Shown piece by piece: positions 37,475-45,784 of a stretch of 64,000 bases of DNA. The stretch is from Comamonas sp. GB3 AK4-5. GTDB lineage: Bacteria; Pseudomonadota; Gammaproteobacteria; Burkholderiales; Burkholderiaceae_C. The translations under genes were made by a program, and so were the position numbers. Every line of letters begins with the position of its first letter. Within the stretch, counting starts at the first letter, position 1. Under the pieces are notes generated by a model. The model had not been told where the DNA came from, did no database searches, and was given only the letters and a program-made list of their open reading frames with translations. The DNA lies in assembly GCF_041320665.1 (NCBI RefSeq), contig NZ_CP166730.1:248001-312000 (forward strand), given 5' to 3'.

Positions 37475-38284
37475 ATGGACGCCACACCTACCACTACCCC
37501 GAACCCGGTCTCTACCGAACTGCGTGTGCAGCGCGTGCGCCATGAGTTTGCTGCGCGCCATATGCAGCTGATGGCGCGTGAACGCCTGAGCGCCGGCTTT
37601 GTGCGCGTCATCCTGGGCTCGGCCGATCTGAGCGGCTTTCGCAGCGATGGTTTTGACGACCATGTCAAATTGCTGTTGGCGCCCCCTGGCCATGCGCGGC
37701 CCGGCCTGCCCGAGCTGGTGGATGGCAGGCCCTTTTTTCAAGGCGAGCGCCCCGTGGCGCGCGACTACACCCCGGTGCGTTGGGATACGGAGCAGGGCGT
37801 GTTGGTGCTGGAGTTCGCCATCCACGACGCCGGCCCGGCCGCGCACTGGGCGCGCACGGCGCCCATGGGCCATTGGGTGGGTGTGGCCGGTCCGCGCGGC
37901 AGCATGGTCATCCCCAAGGGTTTTGCCTGGCACTGGCTGCTGGGCGACGACAGCGCCCTGCCCGCCATTGAACGCCGCCTGGCCGAGTTGCCGGCCGAGG
38001 CCCATGTCACCGTGCGCCTGAAGGTGGCAGAGGCCGATCGCCGCACGCTGCACAGCGCGGCCCGGGTGGATTTGCAATGGGTGGATGACCTGGCCGAAGC
38101 CGCCGCCGCCCTGGCGTTGCCCGACACCGAGGGCTATATCTGGGCCGCAGGCGAACACAGCGAGATGGCCGCCATCCGCAGCGTGATGAAGGACAAGGGC
38201 GCCCCCCTCAAACGCATGCGCATCGCCGCCTACTGGAAGCGCGGCGAAGCTGCCCACCACGCGGAGCTGGTGGAAGAGGCGTAA
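37475..38284 (+). CDS. Siderophore-interacting protein (ViuB-like flavin ferric reductase)
   Basis: A 269-residue protein of the SIP family. The FAD-binding motif RDYTPVRWD (about residues 95-103) and the NAD(P)H-binding WAAGEHSEMAAIR (about 225) are in place. These cytoplasmic flavoproteins reduce ferric siderophores and release iron. The ATG follows AGGAG. Control by the divergent MarR protein, rather than an obvious Fur box, is suggested by the operators; I see no Fur box in the intergenic region. Confidence 0.9.
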   Translation: MDATPTTTPNPVSTELRVQRVRHEFAARHMQLMARERLSAGFVRVILGSADLSGFRSDGFDDHVKLLLAPPGHARPGLPELVDGRPFFQGERPVARDYTPVRWDTEQGVLVLEFAIHDAGPAAHWARTAPMGHWVGVAGPRGSMVIPKGFAWHWLLGDDSALPAIERRLAELPAEAHVTVRLKVAEADRRTLHSAARVDLQWVDDLAEAAAALALPDTEGYIWAAGEHSEMAAIRSVMKDKGAPLKRMRIAAYWKRGEAAHHAELVEEA

Positions 38285-38319
38285 GCGCAGCAGGCGCCGC
38301 TGCGCTGTTGCTGGAGGCC

Positions 38320-38481
38320 GTGCCCCCCTCACCCCCATCCTCTCCCCGAAGGGGCGAGGGAGTGAAGTCAGGGCGCGGTGCACAAAACTGGCGCGCCCCA
38401 TGCCAGGACACCGCGCAAGGGCCGCCCCGCAGCGAGGCTGTCGTCCCCCTGGGGGGAAGGCGCCGTAGGCGACTCAGGGGG
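38320..38481. repeat. Type-2 module joined to a three-hairpin repeat, abutting the gst stop
   Basis: A type-2 module (CCCCTCACCCCCATCCTCTCC and GGGGCGAGGGAG) at about 38326-38365 leads through CACAAAACTGGC into a reverse three-hairpin copy ending at 38481, immediately next to the gst stop codon. Hairpin-3 arms GACACC (38407-38412) and GCTGTC (38437-38442) have one mismatch, an exception to perfect pairing. Confidence 0.82.
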
Positions 38482-39102
38482 TTAGTCGTGCATCGCCGCC
38501 CGCACGGCGGGGCGCTGCAGCATGCGCTGGTAATGCTCGGCCACCCGCGGGAAATGCGCCATGTCCACGCCATCGCCGGCCAGCCAGCTGGCCACGGTGA
38601 ACAGATAGCCATCGGCCACGGTGTATTGGTCGCCCATCACCCAGGGGCCACGGTCCAGCCAATGTTCCTCGATCAGGGCAAAGCAGTCGGCCATATTGCT
38701 GGCCACCTTGGCCTGCATCGCGGCGATGGCGTGCTCGTCATCGGCCCAGCGGCTGCCGCGCTTTCTATGGGCGTGGGCCACATGCACGGTGCTGGCTAGA
38801 TAGCCATGAAAGCTTTGCATACGGGCAAACTGCACCGGGTCGGAAGGGGCCAGATGGGCGCTGGCAAAGCGCTGGGCCACATAGGGCAGCAGGGCCACGG
38901 CCTCGGTCAGCACCGTGCCGTCTTCCACACGCAGGGCGGGCACGCGGCCCAGCGGGTTCAGCGCCAGGTACTCGGCGCTGCGCTGGGCGCCCTGGGCAAA
39001 GTCCACATACTGCAGCTGGTAGTCGGCGCCGGCCTCGTTCAGCGCAATGCGGGTGGCCAGTGCGCAGGTGCCGGGGGCATAGAACAGGGTGAGGTGGGAC
39101 AT
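38482..39102 (-). CDS. Glutathione S-transferase, beta-like
   Basis: A 206-residue GST. The N-terminal domain has YAPGTCALATRIALNEAG with the beta-class Cys near residue 12, then GRVPAL (cis-Pro) and DGTVLTEAVALLPYVA (glutathione contact). The alpha domain follows from about residue 88. ATG 39102 opens the conserved core; the longer frame is rejected. Likely a detoxifying or thiol-reducing enzyme; the substrate is unknown. It is divergent from radA over about 210 bases that hold a TATAGT-like -10 but no gene. Confidence 0.92.
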   Translation of the reverse strand: MSHLTLFYAPGTCALATRIALNEAGADYQLQYVDFAQGAQRSAEYLALNPLGRVPALRVEDGTVLTEAVALLPYVAQRFASAHLAPSDPVQFARMQSFHGYLASTVHVAHAHRKRGSRWADDEHAIAAMQAKVASNMADCFALIEEHWLDRGPWVMGDQYTVADGYLFTVASWLAGDGVDMAHFPRVAEHYQRMLQRPAVRAAMHD

Positions 39103-39311
39103 ACAGGGTCGAGACGGAGCAAAAGGAAGACCGCAGCATAACGGGCCTGATCGGTCACTGCAAAGACAGGAGCACGGACCGCATATGCCACATGTTTTTA
39201 CGCGATGAAATGCCGTGCAATGAAAGCGCGGTGCGCACAAGCTGCTCTGGTTTTTGCGGGCATGCAAAGGTCGGCCACCTGCAGCCCCACCCGCCGCTAT
39301 AGTCCCTGCCC

Positions 39312-40697
39312 ATGGCCAAGGACAAAACCATCTACACCTGCAACGCATGCGGCGGCACCACGCCGCGCTGGCTGGGCAAATGCCCGAACTGCGGCGCATG
39401 GAACAGCCTGATCGAGACCGTACCCGAGGCCGCCAGCGGCGGCAAAAACCGCCTGAGTGCCCCGCAAGGCTATGCCGGCATGGCCAATGCCCAGCCGGTG
39501 ACGCCGCTGTCCGCCATCGAGGCGCAGGACGTGGCGCGCACGCCCAGCGGCATCGAGGAGCTGGACCGCGTGCTGGGCGGCGGCGTGGTCGAGGGCGGCG
39601 TGGTGTTGATTGGCGGTGACCCCGGCATTGGCAAGTCCACGCTGCTGCTGCAGGCCATGGACGCGCTGCAGCGCGCCGGCCTGCCCACGCTGTATGTGAC
39701 GGGTGAGGAAAGCGGTGCCCAGGTGGCCATGCGTTCGCGGCGCCTGGGCATTGATGGCAGCCAGGTGAATCTGCTGGCCGAAATCCAGCTGGAAAAAATC
39801 CTGGCCACGGTGGAGGCCACGCAGCCGGCCGTGGTGGTGGTCGACTCCATTCAGACCGTGTATTCCGACCAGCTCACCAGCGCCCCGGGCTCGGTGGCCC
39901 AGGTGCGCGAATGCGCGGCGCATTTGACGCGCATGGCCAAGAGCACCGGCGTGACCGTGATTCTGGTCGGCCATGTGACCAAGGAAGGCGCGCTGGCTGG
40001 CCCGCGCGTGCTGGAGCACATGGTGGACACGGTGTTGTACTTCGAGGGCGACACCCACAGCCCGCACCGCTTGATCCGTGCCATCAAAAACCGCTTTGGT
40101 GCGGTGAACGAGATTGGCGTGTTCGCCATGACGGAGAAGGGGCTCAAGGGCGTCTCCAACCCCAGCGCCATCTTTTTGAGCCAGCACAGCGAGCCCGTGC
40201 CCGGCAGCTGCGTGCTGGTCACGCTGGAGGGCACGCGCCCGCTGTTGGTGGAGATTCAGGCACTGGTCGATGGTGCAGGCCCCGCACCCCGGCGCCTGTC
40301 CGTGGGCCTGGACAAGGACCGATTGGCCATGCTGCTGGCCGTGCTCAACCGCCATGCCGGCGTGGCCTGTGCCGACCAGGATGTCTTCGTCAACGCCGTG
40401 GGCGGCGTGCGCATTGGCGAGCCGGCGGCCGACCTGGCGGTGATGCTGTCCATTACCAGCAGCCTGCGCGGCAAGGCCTTGCCCAAGGGTTTTATCGCCT
40501 TTGGCGAAGTGGGCCTGGCCGGCGAGGTGCGCCCCGCGCCGCGTGGCCAGGATCGGCTGAAAGAGGCCGCCAAGCTGGGCTTCACGGTGGCCGTGGTGCC
40601 CAAGGCCAATGCGCCCAAGAAAGCCATTGCCGGCCTCACTATCCACGCCGTGGAGCGGGTGGACGAGGCCATGCAGATCGTGCGCGGTCTGGAGTGA
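39312..40697 (+). CDS. radA: DNA repair/recombination protein RadA
   Basis: A 461-residue protein with the RadA layout. A C4 zinc finger (Cys10, Cys13, Cys24, Cys27) opens it. The RecA-like ATPase has Walker A GDPGIGKST (about 102-110) and the RadA-specific KNRFG (about 257-261), and a Lon-like C-terminal domain carries PKGFIAFGEVGLAGEVR. RadA speeds branch migration in recombination repair and natural transformation, so it complements ComM encoded at 23527. No operon partners are evident. Confidence 0.96.
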   Translation: MAKDKTIYTCNACGGTTPRWLGKCPNCGAWNSLIETVPEAASGGKNRLSAPQGYAGMANAQPVTPLSAIEAQDVARTPSGIEELDRVLGGGVVEGGVVLIGGDPGIGKSTLLLQAMDALQRAGLPTLYVTGEESGAQVAMRSRRLGIDGSQVNLLAEIQLEKILATVEATQPAVVVVDSIQTVYSDQLTSAPGSVAQVRECAAHLTRMAKSTGVTVILVGHVTKEGALAGPRVLEHMVDTVLYFEGDTHSPHRLIRAIKNRFGAVNEIGVFAMTEKGLKGVSNPSAIFLSQHSEPVPGSCVLVTLEGTRPLLVEIQALVDGAGPAPRRLSVGLDKDRLAMLLAVLNRHAGVACADQDVFVNAVGGVRIGEPAADLAVMLSITSSLRGKALPKGFIAFGEVGLAGEVRPAPRGQDRLKEAAKLGFTVAVVPKANAPKKAIAGLTIHAVERVDEAMQIVRGLE

Positions 40698-40872
40698 TGC
40701 AAAAAGCAGAGCGCCTATAGCCTGTATGGCTTGAATTTCAGGGTGAAAAGTATCTGAAATCAAACACAGAAGCGCGCAGAGTGCTCTGTTTTTTCTGGTA
40801 ATGGCAAAGCCCCCGCAGGGGTACGCACTGCCCGCAACCGGCGGTCATTCCCCCTGTTGGACAATAGGGCGC

Positions 40873-41331
40873 ATGAATTTCCGCAAGTTTGTTGTGCCAG
40901 TCGGTCTGGCGATTCTGTTTTACGCCGCCCACCGCTCCTATGGCTGGATGGGCGTGGCGGCGGTCGGCGGCGGCACCTTGATGACGCTGTTGCTGCACTT
41001 CACCCGCCTGATGACCATCATGCGCCGCGCCTCCCAGCGCCCCATAGGCTATGTGGGCAGCGCCATCATGCTCAACATCAAGCTCAAGCCCAAGGTCACG
41101 CTGATGCATGTGATCGCCATGACGCGCTCGCTGGGCCTGCGCATGTCCGAAGAAGGCCAGGACCCTGAGATCTTCCGCTGGACCGATGGCACGGATTCGC
41201 ATGTGACCTGTGAATTCGTCGGTGGCCGATTGATGAAGTGGACGTTGCAGCGCCCCCAGCCCGCCGCCTCCGAGGCAGCGCAGGAGCCTGGGGCTGCCGA
41301 GCCTGCTGCACTGCCACCCGCGAATCCTTGA
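40873..41331 (+). CDS. Small conserved membrane-associated protein of unknown function
   Basis: A 152-residue protein. An N-terminal hydrophobic hairpin (FVVPVGLAILFYAAHRS and WMGVAAVGGGTLMTLLLHF, residues 5-45) precedes a basic strip and a soluble region with KVTLMHVIAMTRSLGLRMSEEG; the tail is Ala/Pro/Glu-rich. I do not recognise a family. ATG 40873 is preferred over an upstream frame start. It lies between radA and ilvE on the same strand; the gap to radA contains a weak hairpin with T6 near 40777-40794. Confidence 0.65.
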   Translation: MNFRKFVVPVGLAILFYAAHRSYGWMGVAAVGGGTLMTLLLHFTRLMTIMRRASQRPIGYVGSAIMLNIKLKPKVTLMHVIAMTRSLGLRMSEEGQDPEIFRWTDGTDSHVTCEFVGGRLMKWTLQRPQPAASEAAQEPGAAEPAALPPANP

Positions 41332-41459
41332 GCCACATGGGTGCTGCCAGCGCCGGGCACGCGGTCGCCTGGCGCGGTATGGCATGGCCTCTGTAGGCAG
41401 CCACCGCCCTAGAATGCTGCTTTGACCCGCAAGCCCTTTTCTTCTGAAGCAGGAGTGGT

Positions 41460-42398
41460 ATGAGCCCCGTAGTTCCTTCGATGTCCGACCGTGACGGCAA
41501 GATCTGGATGGATGGCCAACTGGTGGAGTGGCGCGACGCCAAGGTCCATGTGTTGACCCATACGCTGCACTATGGCTGCGGCGCTTTTGAAGGCGTGCGC
41601 GCCTACGAAACTGCGAGCGGCCCGGCCATCTTCCGCTTGCAAGACCATACCCAGCGCCTGTTCAACAGCGCCAAGATCCTGCGCATGCAGATCCCCTTTA
41701 CCCAGGAGCAGGTCAACCAGGCCCATGTGGACGTGGTCAAGGCCAACGGCCTCAAATCCTGCTATCTGCGCCCGCTGACCTGGATTGGCGACCGCAAGCT
41801 GGGCGTCTCCCCCAAGGGCAACAGCATCCACCTGATGGTGGCGGCCTGGGCCTGGGGCGCTTACCTGGGCGAGGAAGGCATGCAACGCGGCATCCGCGTG
41901 CGCGTGTCCAGCTACACCCGCCACCATGTGAACATCACCATGACCCAGGCCAAGACGGTGAGCAACTACACCAACTCCATCCTGGCGAACACCGAGGCCC
42001 TGGACGACGGCTACGACGAGGCGATTTTGCTGGACGCTGCCGGCTTCGTCTCCGAGGGCTCGGGCGAGAACATCTTTGTGGTCAAGGACGGTGTGGTCTA
42101 CACGCCCGACTTGTCCGCAGGTGCCTTGAACGGCATCACCCGCAACACCGTGTTCCACATCTGCAAGGACCTGGGCCTGGAAGTGGTGCAAAAGCGCATC
42201 ACGCGCGACGAGCTCTACATTGCCGATGAAGTCTTCTTCACCGGCACGGCCGCCGAAGTGACCCCCATCCGCGAAGTGGACCGCCTGCAAATCGGCGAAG
42301 GCCGCCGTGGCCCCATCACCGAAAAAATCCAGAGCGCCTTCTTCGACATCGTCAACGGCCGCAATTCCAAGTACGCGCACTGGTTGACCAAGGTGTGA
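41460..42398 (+). CDS. ilvE: Branched-chain amino acid aminotransferase
   Basis: A 312-residue fold-type IV PLP aminotransferase. HTLHYGCGAFEGVRAY (about residues 35-50) begins the active site; the PLP Lys is in MTQAKTVSNY (about 164) and the ESGSGENIF-type loop reads SEGSGENIFVV (about 197). The family transfers amino groups between 2-oxoglutarate and Leu, Ile or Val. The ATG follows GCAGGAG. The stop lies four bases before an intergenic repeat. Confidence 0.95.
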   Translation: MSPVVPSMSDRDGKIWMDGQLVEWRDAKVHVLTHTLHYGCGAFEGVRAYETASGPAIFRLQDHTQRLFNSAKILRMQIPFTQEQVNQAHVDVVKANGLKSCYLRPLTWIGDRKLGVSPKGNSIHLMVAAWAWGAYLGEEGMQRGIRVRVSSYTRHHVNITMTQAKTVSNYTNSILANTEALDDGYDEAILLDAAGFVSEGSGENIFVVKDGVVYTPDLSAGALNGITRNTVFHICKDLGLEVVQKRITRDELYIADEVFFTGTAAEVTPIREVDRLQIGEGRRGPITEKIQSAFFDIVNGRNSKYAHWLTKV

Positions 42399-42402
42399 AA
42401 AT

Positions 42403-42502
42403 CACCCCCTGAGCGGCTGCGCCGCTTCCCCCTCTCTCGCTGCGCGGGAGGGGAACGGCACCAGCGCTTCGGGGCGGCCCTTGCGCGGTGCCCCTGACTT
42501 GG
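42403..42502. repeat. Three-hairpin intergenic repeat after ilvE
   Basis: CACCCCCTGAG starts four bases after the ilvE stop. Hairpin 1 here is GCGGC/GCCGC instead of GGCGC/GCGCC, a compensatory change; hairpin-3 arms are GGCACC (42457-42462) and GGTGCC (42487-42492). Confidence 0.85.
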
Positions 42503-42559
42503 CGGGCGCTGATGCAGGGGCCTTACCCCATTCAAACATCAAGAGAAAGACACGAGAAA

Positions 42560-42769
42560 ATGAGCACCAACGCCGTCATTGAACTGGCTGCCAAGGACCT
42601 GAACGCCCAAGGTGGCGTCTACTGCCCCAGCCCCAAGGCCGATATGAAGCTGTGGAACAACCACCCCAAGGTCTATCTGGATGTGGCCCACACCGGCGAA
42701 GCCAAGTGCCCCTACTGCGGCACCCTCTACCGCCTGAAGGCGGGCGAGGTGTTTGCGGGCGGGCATTGA
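42560..42769 (+). CDS. CHCC-type zinc-finger domain protein
   Basis: A 69-residue protein. The motif YCPSPKADMKLWNNHPKVYLD then AKCPYCGTLYRL (residues about 21-60) carries the Cys/His ligands of the zf-CHCC fold, related to the NDUFS6/Complex I accessory subunit and common in beta-proteobacteria beside ilvE. ATG 42560 follows GAAAGACACGAGAAA. Its role is not known in bacteria. It ends 30 bases before the convergent glycosyltransferase gene. Confidence 0.83.
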   Translation: MSTNAVIELAAKDLNAQGGVYCPSPKADMKLWNNHPKVYLDVAHTGEAKCPYCGTLYRLKAGEVFAGGH

Positions 42770-42799
42770 ACCCCGCTGCAAGCTTGCAGTCAGGCCGGC

Positions 42800-43744
42800 T
42801 CAAGCTTGCGCAAAGCTGCGCTGCCAGATGCTCCCGGGGACTGCGCCGCCATGCAGCTTGAACATTTCAGTGAAATGGCGGCGCTCCCCGCCGCGCAGCT
42901 TGATGATGGGCGCCGATAGCCTGGGAGCGCCCACCAGGCACAGCATGGGGTACAGCAAATACCATTTCCAGCGCAAGGAGTGGTGGTAGTAGTAGGCAGT
43001 GTCTTCCGCTTTGAAAAGCGCCATAGGTGCACCGCCTTGCTGGCGCAGCACCTGCTGTGCCGTGATGTGAATCAGTAGGTAATGCGGGTCTCGAATGCCT
43101 TGCTGCAAGGCTGCCCAATTGGGCAGCGCTTGCAGGCGCTGCAGATAGGCCGCGCTGCCTTCTTCGATCAGTGCACGGTGAAACTCTTTTTGCCAGGCCA
43201 CAATAAAAGAAGCCCCTGGCAGCGCCCCGAATGCCCAGCTTTCAATGACGGGAAAGTGCGGGTCCTGGGTGAATTTTTCCAGGTAAAAACCGGTGAACTC
43301 GACGGCCTGTGGCAACTGCGCATGCATCCAGTCCAGCGACTGGGTCAGCAGGGTGCTGGCATCCAGCCAGAAACCGCCATGGCGTGCCACCAGGTACAAA
43401 CGCATCCAGTCCGATTGCTTGGTAGGATGCAGCGCCAAAAATGACTCCGGCAGCTCTCCGCGTTGGACATAGTCGTCCACATTGCCGGGGTGCACCAGGC
43501 GAACTTCATAATCCGGGCATTGCTGTCGCCAGCTCTGTATGCATTCGCACACAAAGGCGTCGGGCTGCACCTGGTTCCAGTAAGTCCAGATGATCTTGGG
43601 AATCTCCGGTGCTTTCTGCAGCGGCTGTTCGGCACCGCCAGATACATAAGGGGCTGGCAATTCATAGCCCGCACCGCTTTGGAGGTGGTGGGGCCGCACA
43701 AGCTGCAGAACGCCTTTAAATAAGCTGGCTGGGATTCGTTTCAT
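42800..43744 (-). CDS. Capsular polysaccharide synthesis protein-like glycosyltransferase (Caps_synth/GT32-like)
   Basis: A 314-residue glycosyltransferase. IPKIIWTYWNQVQPDAF (about residues 48-64) is the GT32/Caps_synth opening; KQSDWMRLYLVARHGGFWLDASTLL (about 108-132, only pieces needed) contains the metal-dependent D-based motif of this class. The sugar and acceptor are unknown. It begins the surface-glycan island and is divergent from a GT4 gene 84 bases away. A very long overlapping minus frame (to 44953) is only a shadow. Confidence 0.83.
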   Translation of the reverse strand: MKRIPASLFKGVLQLVRPHHLQSGAGYELPAPYVSGGAEQPLQKAPEIPKIIWTYWNQVQPDAFVCECIQSWRQQCPDYEVRLVHPGNVDDYVQRGELPESFLALHPTKQSDWMRLYLVARHGGFWLDASTLLTQSLDWMHAQLPQAVEFTGFYLEKFTQDPHFPVIESWAFGALPGASFIVAWQKEFHRALIEEGSAAYLQRLQALPNWAALQQGIRDPHYLLIHITAQQVLRQQGGAPMALFKAEDTAYYYHHSLRWKWYLLYPMLCLVGAPRLSAPIIKLRGGERRHFTEMFKLHGGAVPGSIWQRSFAQA

Positions 43745-43828
43745 GGTGCCCACATTGCGATGAGGCTTGCACTGTACAGGCGCCTCTCGCTTGATTGACT
43801 GAAAAAACAGGATGCTTCGGCTGAAAGA

Positions 43829-44965
43829 ATGCAAAACATGACATCCACTGCAGCAGTGCAAGCCCGCCCACAGCCGCTGCGATTGCTGCACTTCGTCACG
43901 GGCGGTTTTTCGGGTGCCACGCAGGTGGCGGTGGATCTGTGCCTGGCAGCGCAGCAAACGGGAAACATGGAGGTGTTGCTGGTGCTGCGCCGCAAACGCA
44001 ATACCACCGACCAACGCGTGCAGCAGCTGCGGGAGCAAGGGCTGAAGGTGCAAGTGGTGTCGAACTTCTTGCACCTGTGGACCGTGTGGGAGCTGCGCAA
44101 GATCATCCGGGCCTGGAAGCCCGATGTGGTCTTTGCCCATGGCTTCAGCGACCATATCTGGGGCCGCCAGGCCGCAGTGGCGGAAGAGGTGCCCCATGTT
44201 TTCCATGTGGAGCACAACTCGCGTGAGCGCTATACCCCGCGGCGATTGAAGCAGGCGCTGGCCTTGATGCCCCATACCCAGGCCAGCATCGGTGTGTCCG
44301 AAGGTGTGCGGGAGAGTTTGGCGGAGCGGGGTTTCCCGCCAGAGAAGTGCATGGCGATCCCCAATGGCATCGATCTGGCACGTTTCCCCGAGGCGCTGCT
44401 GACTGCATCGTGGAGCGCGCGGGAGCCCGCCATTTTGATGGCCTCGCGTTTTGCACGCCAAAAAGACCATGCCACCTTGATTCGGGCCTTGGCCTTGCTG
44501 CGCGCGCAAGGCATGACGCCAAGGTTGTACCTGGCGGGTGCTGGCAGCCAGCGGCTGCGCAAGCGCGCCGAAGCGCTGGTGGACGAGCTGGGGCTGGGGA
44601 CGCAAGTCCAGTTTCTGGGCAATGTGGCCGATCTGCCCCAGCGTCTGGCCCAGACCCAGGTGATGGTCTTGTCCACCCACTGGGAAGGCATGCCCCTGGC
44701 CTTGGTGGAAGGCATGGCCGCAGGCTGTGCCTGCATCGCCACGCAGGTGTCGGGCATGCAGGCCGTGGTGCGCCATGGCGTGGACGGCTTGCTGGTTCCC
44801 CATGAGGATGCCGCTGCGCTGGCAGAGGCTTTGCTGCGCGTGCTGCGGGACAGCGCGCTCGCGGCCCAACTCGGCCAGGCCGCGCGGCAGAAAGCGCTGT
44901 CTTCCTATGGCCGGGAACAGATGTGGCAGCACTACCAGGATTTGCTGCCGCATGCGGGCAGTTAA
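43829..44965 (+). CDS. GT4 family glycosyltransferase
   Basis: A 378-residue GT-B glycosyltransferase. The N-terminal Rossmann domain has LHFVTGGFSGATQVAVDL (about residue 20), and the C-terminal GT4 motifs are SVGEGVRE-like (GVSEGVRES), FVSRFARQKDH-type (MASRFARQKDHATLI) and EGMPLALVEGMAAG with the catalytic Glu pair. Nucleotide-sugar identity is not readable. An alternative ATG at 43838 is equally good. The stop TAA at 44963-44965 is the start of a mobile-element end remnant. Confidence 0.9.
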   Translation: MQNMTSTAAVQARPQPLRLLHFVTGGFSGATQVAVDLCLAAQQTGNMEVLLVLRRKRNTTDQRVQQLREQGLKVQVVSNFLHLWTVWELRKIIRAWKPDVVFAHGFSDHIWGRQAAVAEEVPHVFHVEHNSRERYTPRRLKQALALMPHTQASIGVSEGVRESLAERGFPPEKCMAIPNGIDLARFPEALLTASWSAREPAILMASRFARQKDHATLIRALALLRAQGMTPRLYLAGAGSQRLRKRAEALVDELGLGTQVQFLGNVADLPQRLAQTQVMVLSTHWEGMPLALVEGMAAGCACIATQVSGMQAVVRHGVDGLLVPHEDAAALAEALLRVLRDSALAAQLGQAARQKALSSYGREQMWQHYQDLLPHAGS

Positions 44966-44978
44966 GAGCGTGCTCTAA
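44963..44978. mobile_element. Remnant of an inverted-repeat element end, supplies the GT4 stop codon
   Basis: TAAGAGCGTGCTCTAA begins with the first ten bases of the 47053-47324 element's terminal repeat and continues as a shortened opposite end (CTCTAA). The TAA is the stop codon of the GT4 gene. It looks like a solo end or deletion product of the same element. Confidence 0.5.
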
Positions 44979-44991
44979 GCCCGGGGGTAGA

Positions 44992-45747
44992 TCAGCAGAT
45001 GTCTGCTGCCTGCGGGGGCTTGGCCCGCGCATTGCCCCAGGTCAGCTGCCATTTCATGCGCAGCTTGCGCAGGCGCTGGCTGAACTGCAGCGGCCCTTCG
45101 CGCTGTTGCCAGATGCTGCTGACTTCGCTGGTGTCGTCCAGTGCAATCACCGAAGGGTGAACGCCGAAGACACGCAGCCCGTTTTCAAACCAGAAGCGCA
45201 TGTCCACATCCACGGGCCGCCCGAACGGCACGCGGCTGTCCAGCATTTTTTGCGCGCCGCTGCGGCTGACCACATAGCCGGCAGCAAAGCTGGGCACGCG
45301 GCGGTAGGTGATGAGTTCCAAAACAGTGGAGGGCAGAGGGCGGCGGCTGGCGACCTTTTCCTGGGCGCGGCCAAAGAGCTTGATCAAATCCCAGCGCTCT
45401 GGAGGCAGCTGTTCAATGGCTTGCAAGGCCTGCGGCAGCGTGGGCAGCAGGCGCACATCGTCTTCAAACACCACCATAGCGGGGGCGTCGCTGGCCAGGA
45501 GCTGACGCCATGCGGCCATATGGCTGCTGTAACAACCTTTTTCGCCATTGCCCAGTGGCTTGAAATACTGCGACTGGGTGAGAGGCGCACTATGATGCCG
45601 CTCCTGTATTTCAGCGGGAAGATCGGCCCACCATACGGCGGGCAGGCGTGTGGCGGCCAAACCCATTTGCAGCATTTGGGATGCCATGCGCGCCTGGCGC
45701 TCGGTGTCCTTGGCAAGGTTGATATAGACAATAGGTAGGCTGGGCAT
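44992..45747 (-). CDS. GT25 family lipooligosaccharide glycosyltransferase
   Basis: A 251-residue GT25 glycosyltransferase. It begins PIVYINLAKDTERQARM (about residue 5), has GCYSSHMAAWRQLLAS (about 70-85) and the FEDDVRLL metal-binding DD motif (about 95); all are typical of the LOS beta-galactosyltransferase family. The sugar is unknown. ATG 45747 shares the GCATGC palindrome with a plus-strand ATG; no ribosome site is visible. Confidence 0.88.
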   Translation of the reverse strand: MPSLPIVYINLAKDTERQARMASQMLQMGLAATRLPAVWWADLPAEIQERHHSAPLTQSQYFKPLGNGEKGCYSSHMAAWRQLLASDAPAMVVFEDDVRLLPTLPQALQAIEQLPPERWDLIKLFGRAQEKVASRRPLPSTVLELITYRRVPSFAAGYVVSRSGAQKMLDSRVPFGRPVDVDMRFWFENGLRVFGVHPSVIALDDTSEVSSIWQQREGPLQFSQRLRKLRMKWQLTWGNARAKPPQAADIC

Positions 45748-45784
45748 GCAAACAAAACCGGCAGATGTGATCAAGGGCGAAACT

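Noticed and set aside
40777..40794. Short hairpin with T6 after radA
   Set aside because: The stem is only four or five weak pairs; I could not support it as a terminator, so it is mentioned only in a neighbour entry.
42800..44953. A 717-codon open frame on the minus strand
   Set aside because: Only the part from 43744 downwards is a protein with family motifs. The rest is antisense to the GT4 gene, whose motifs are clear; high GC makes such long shadow frames common here.
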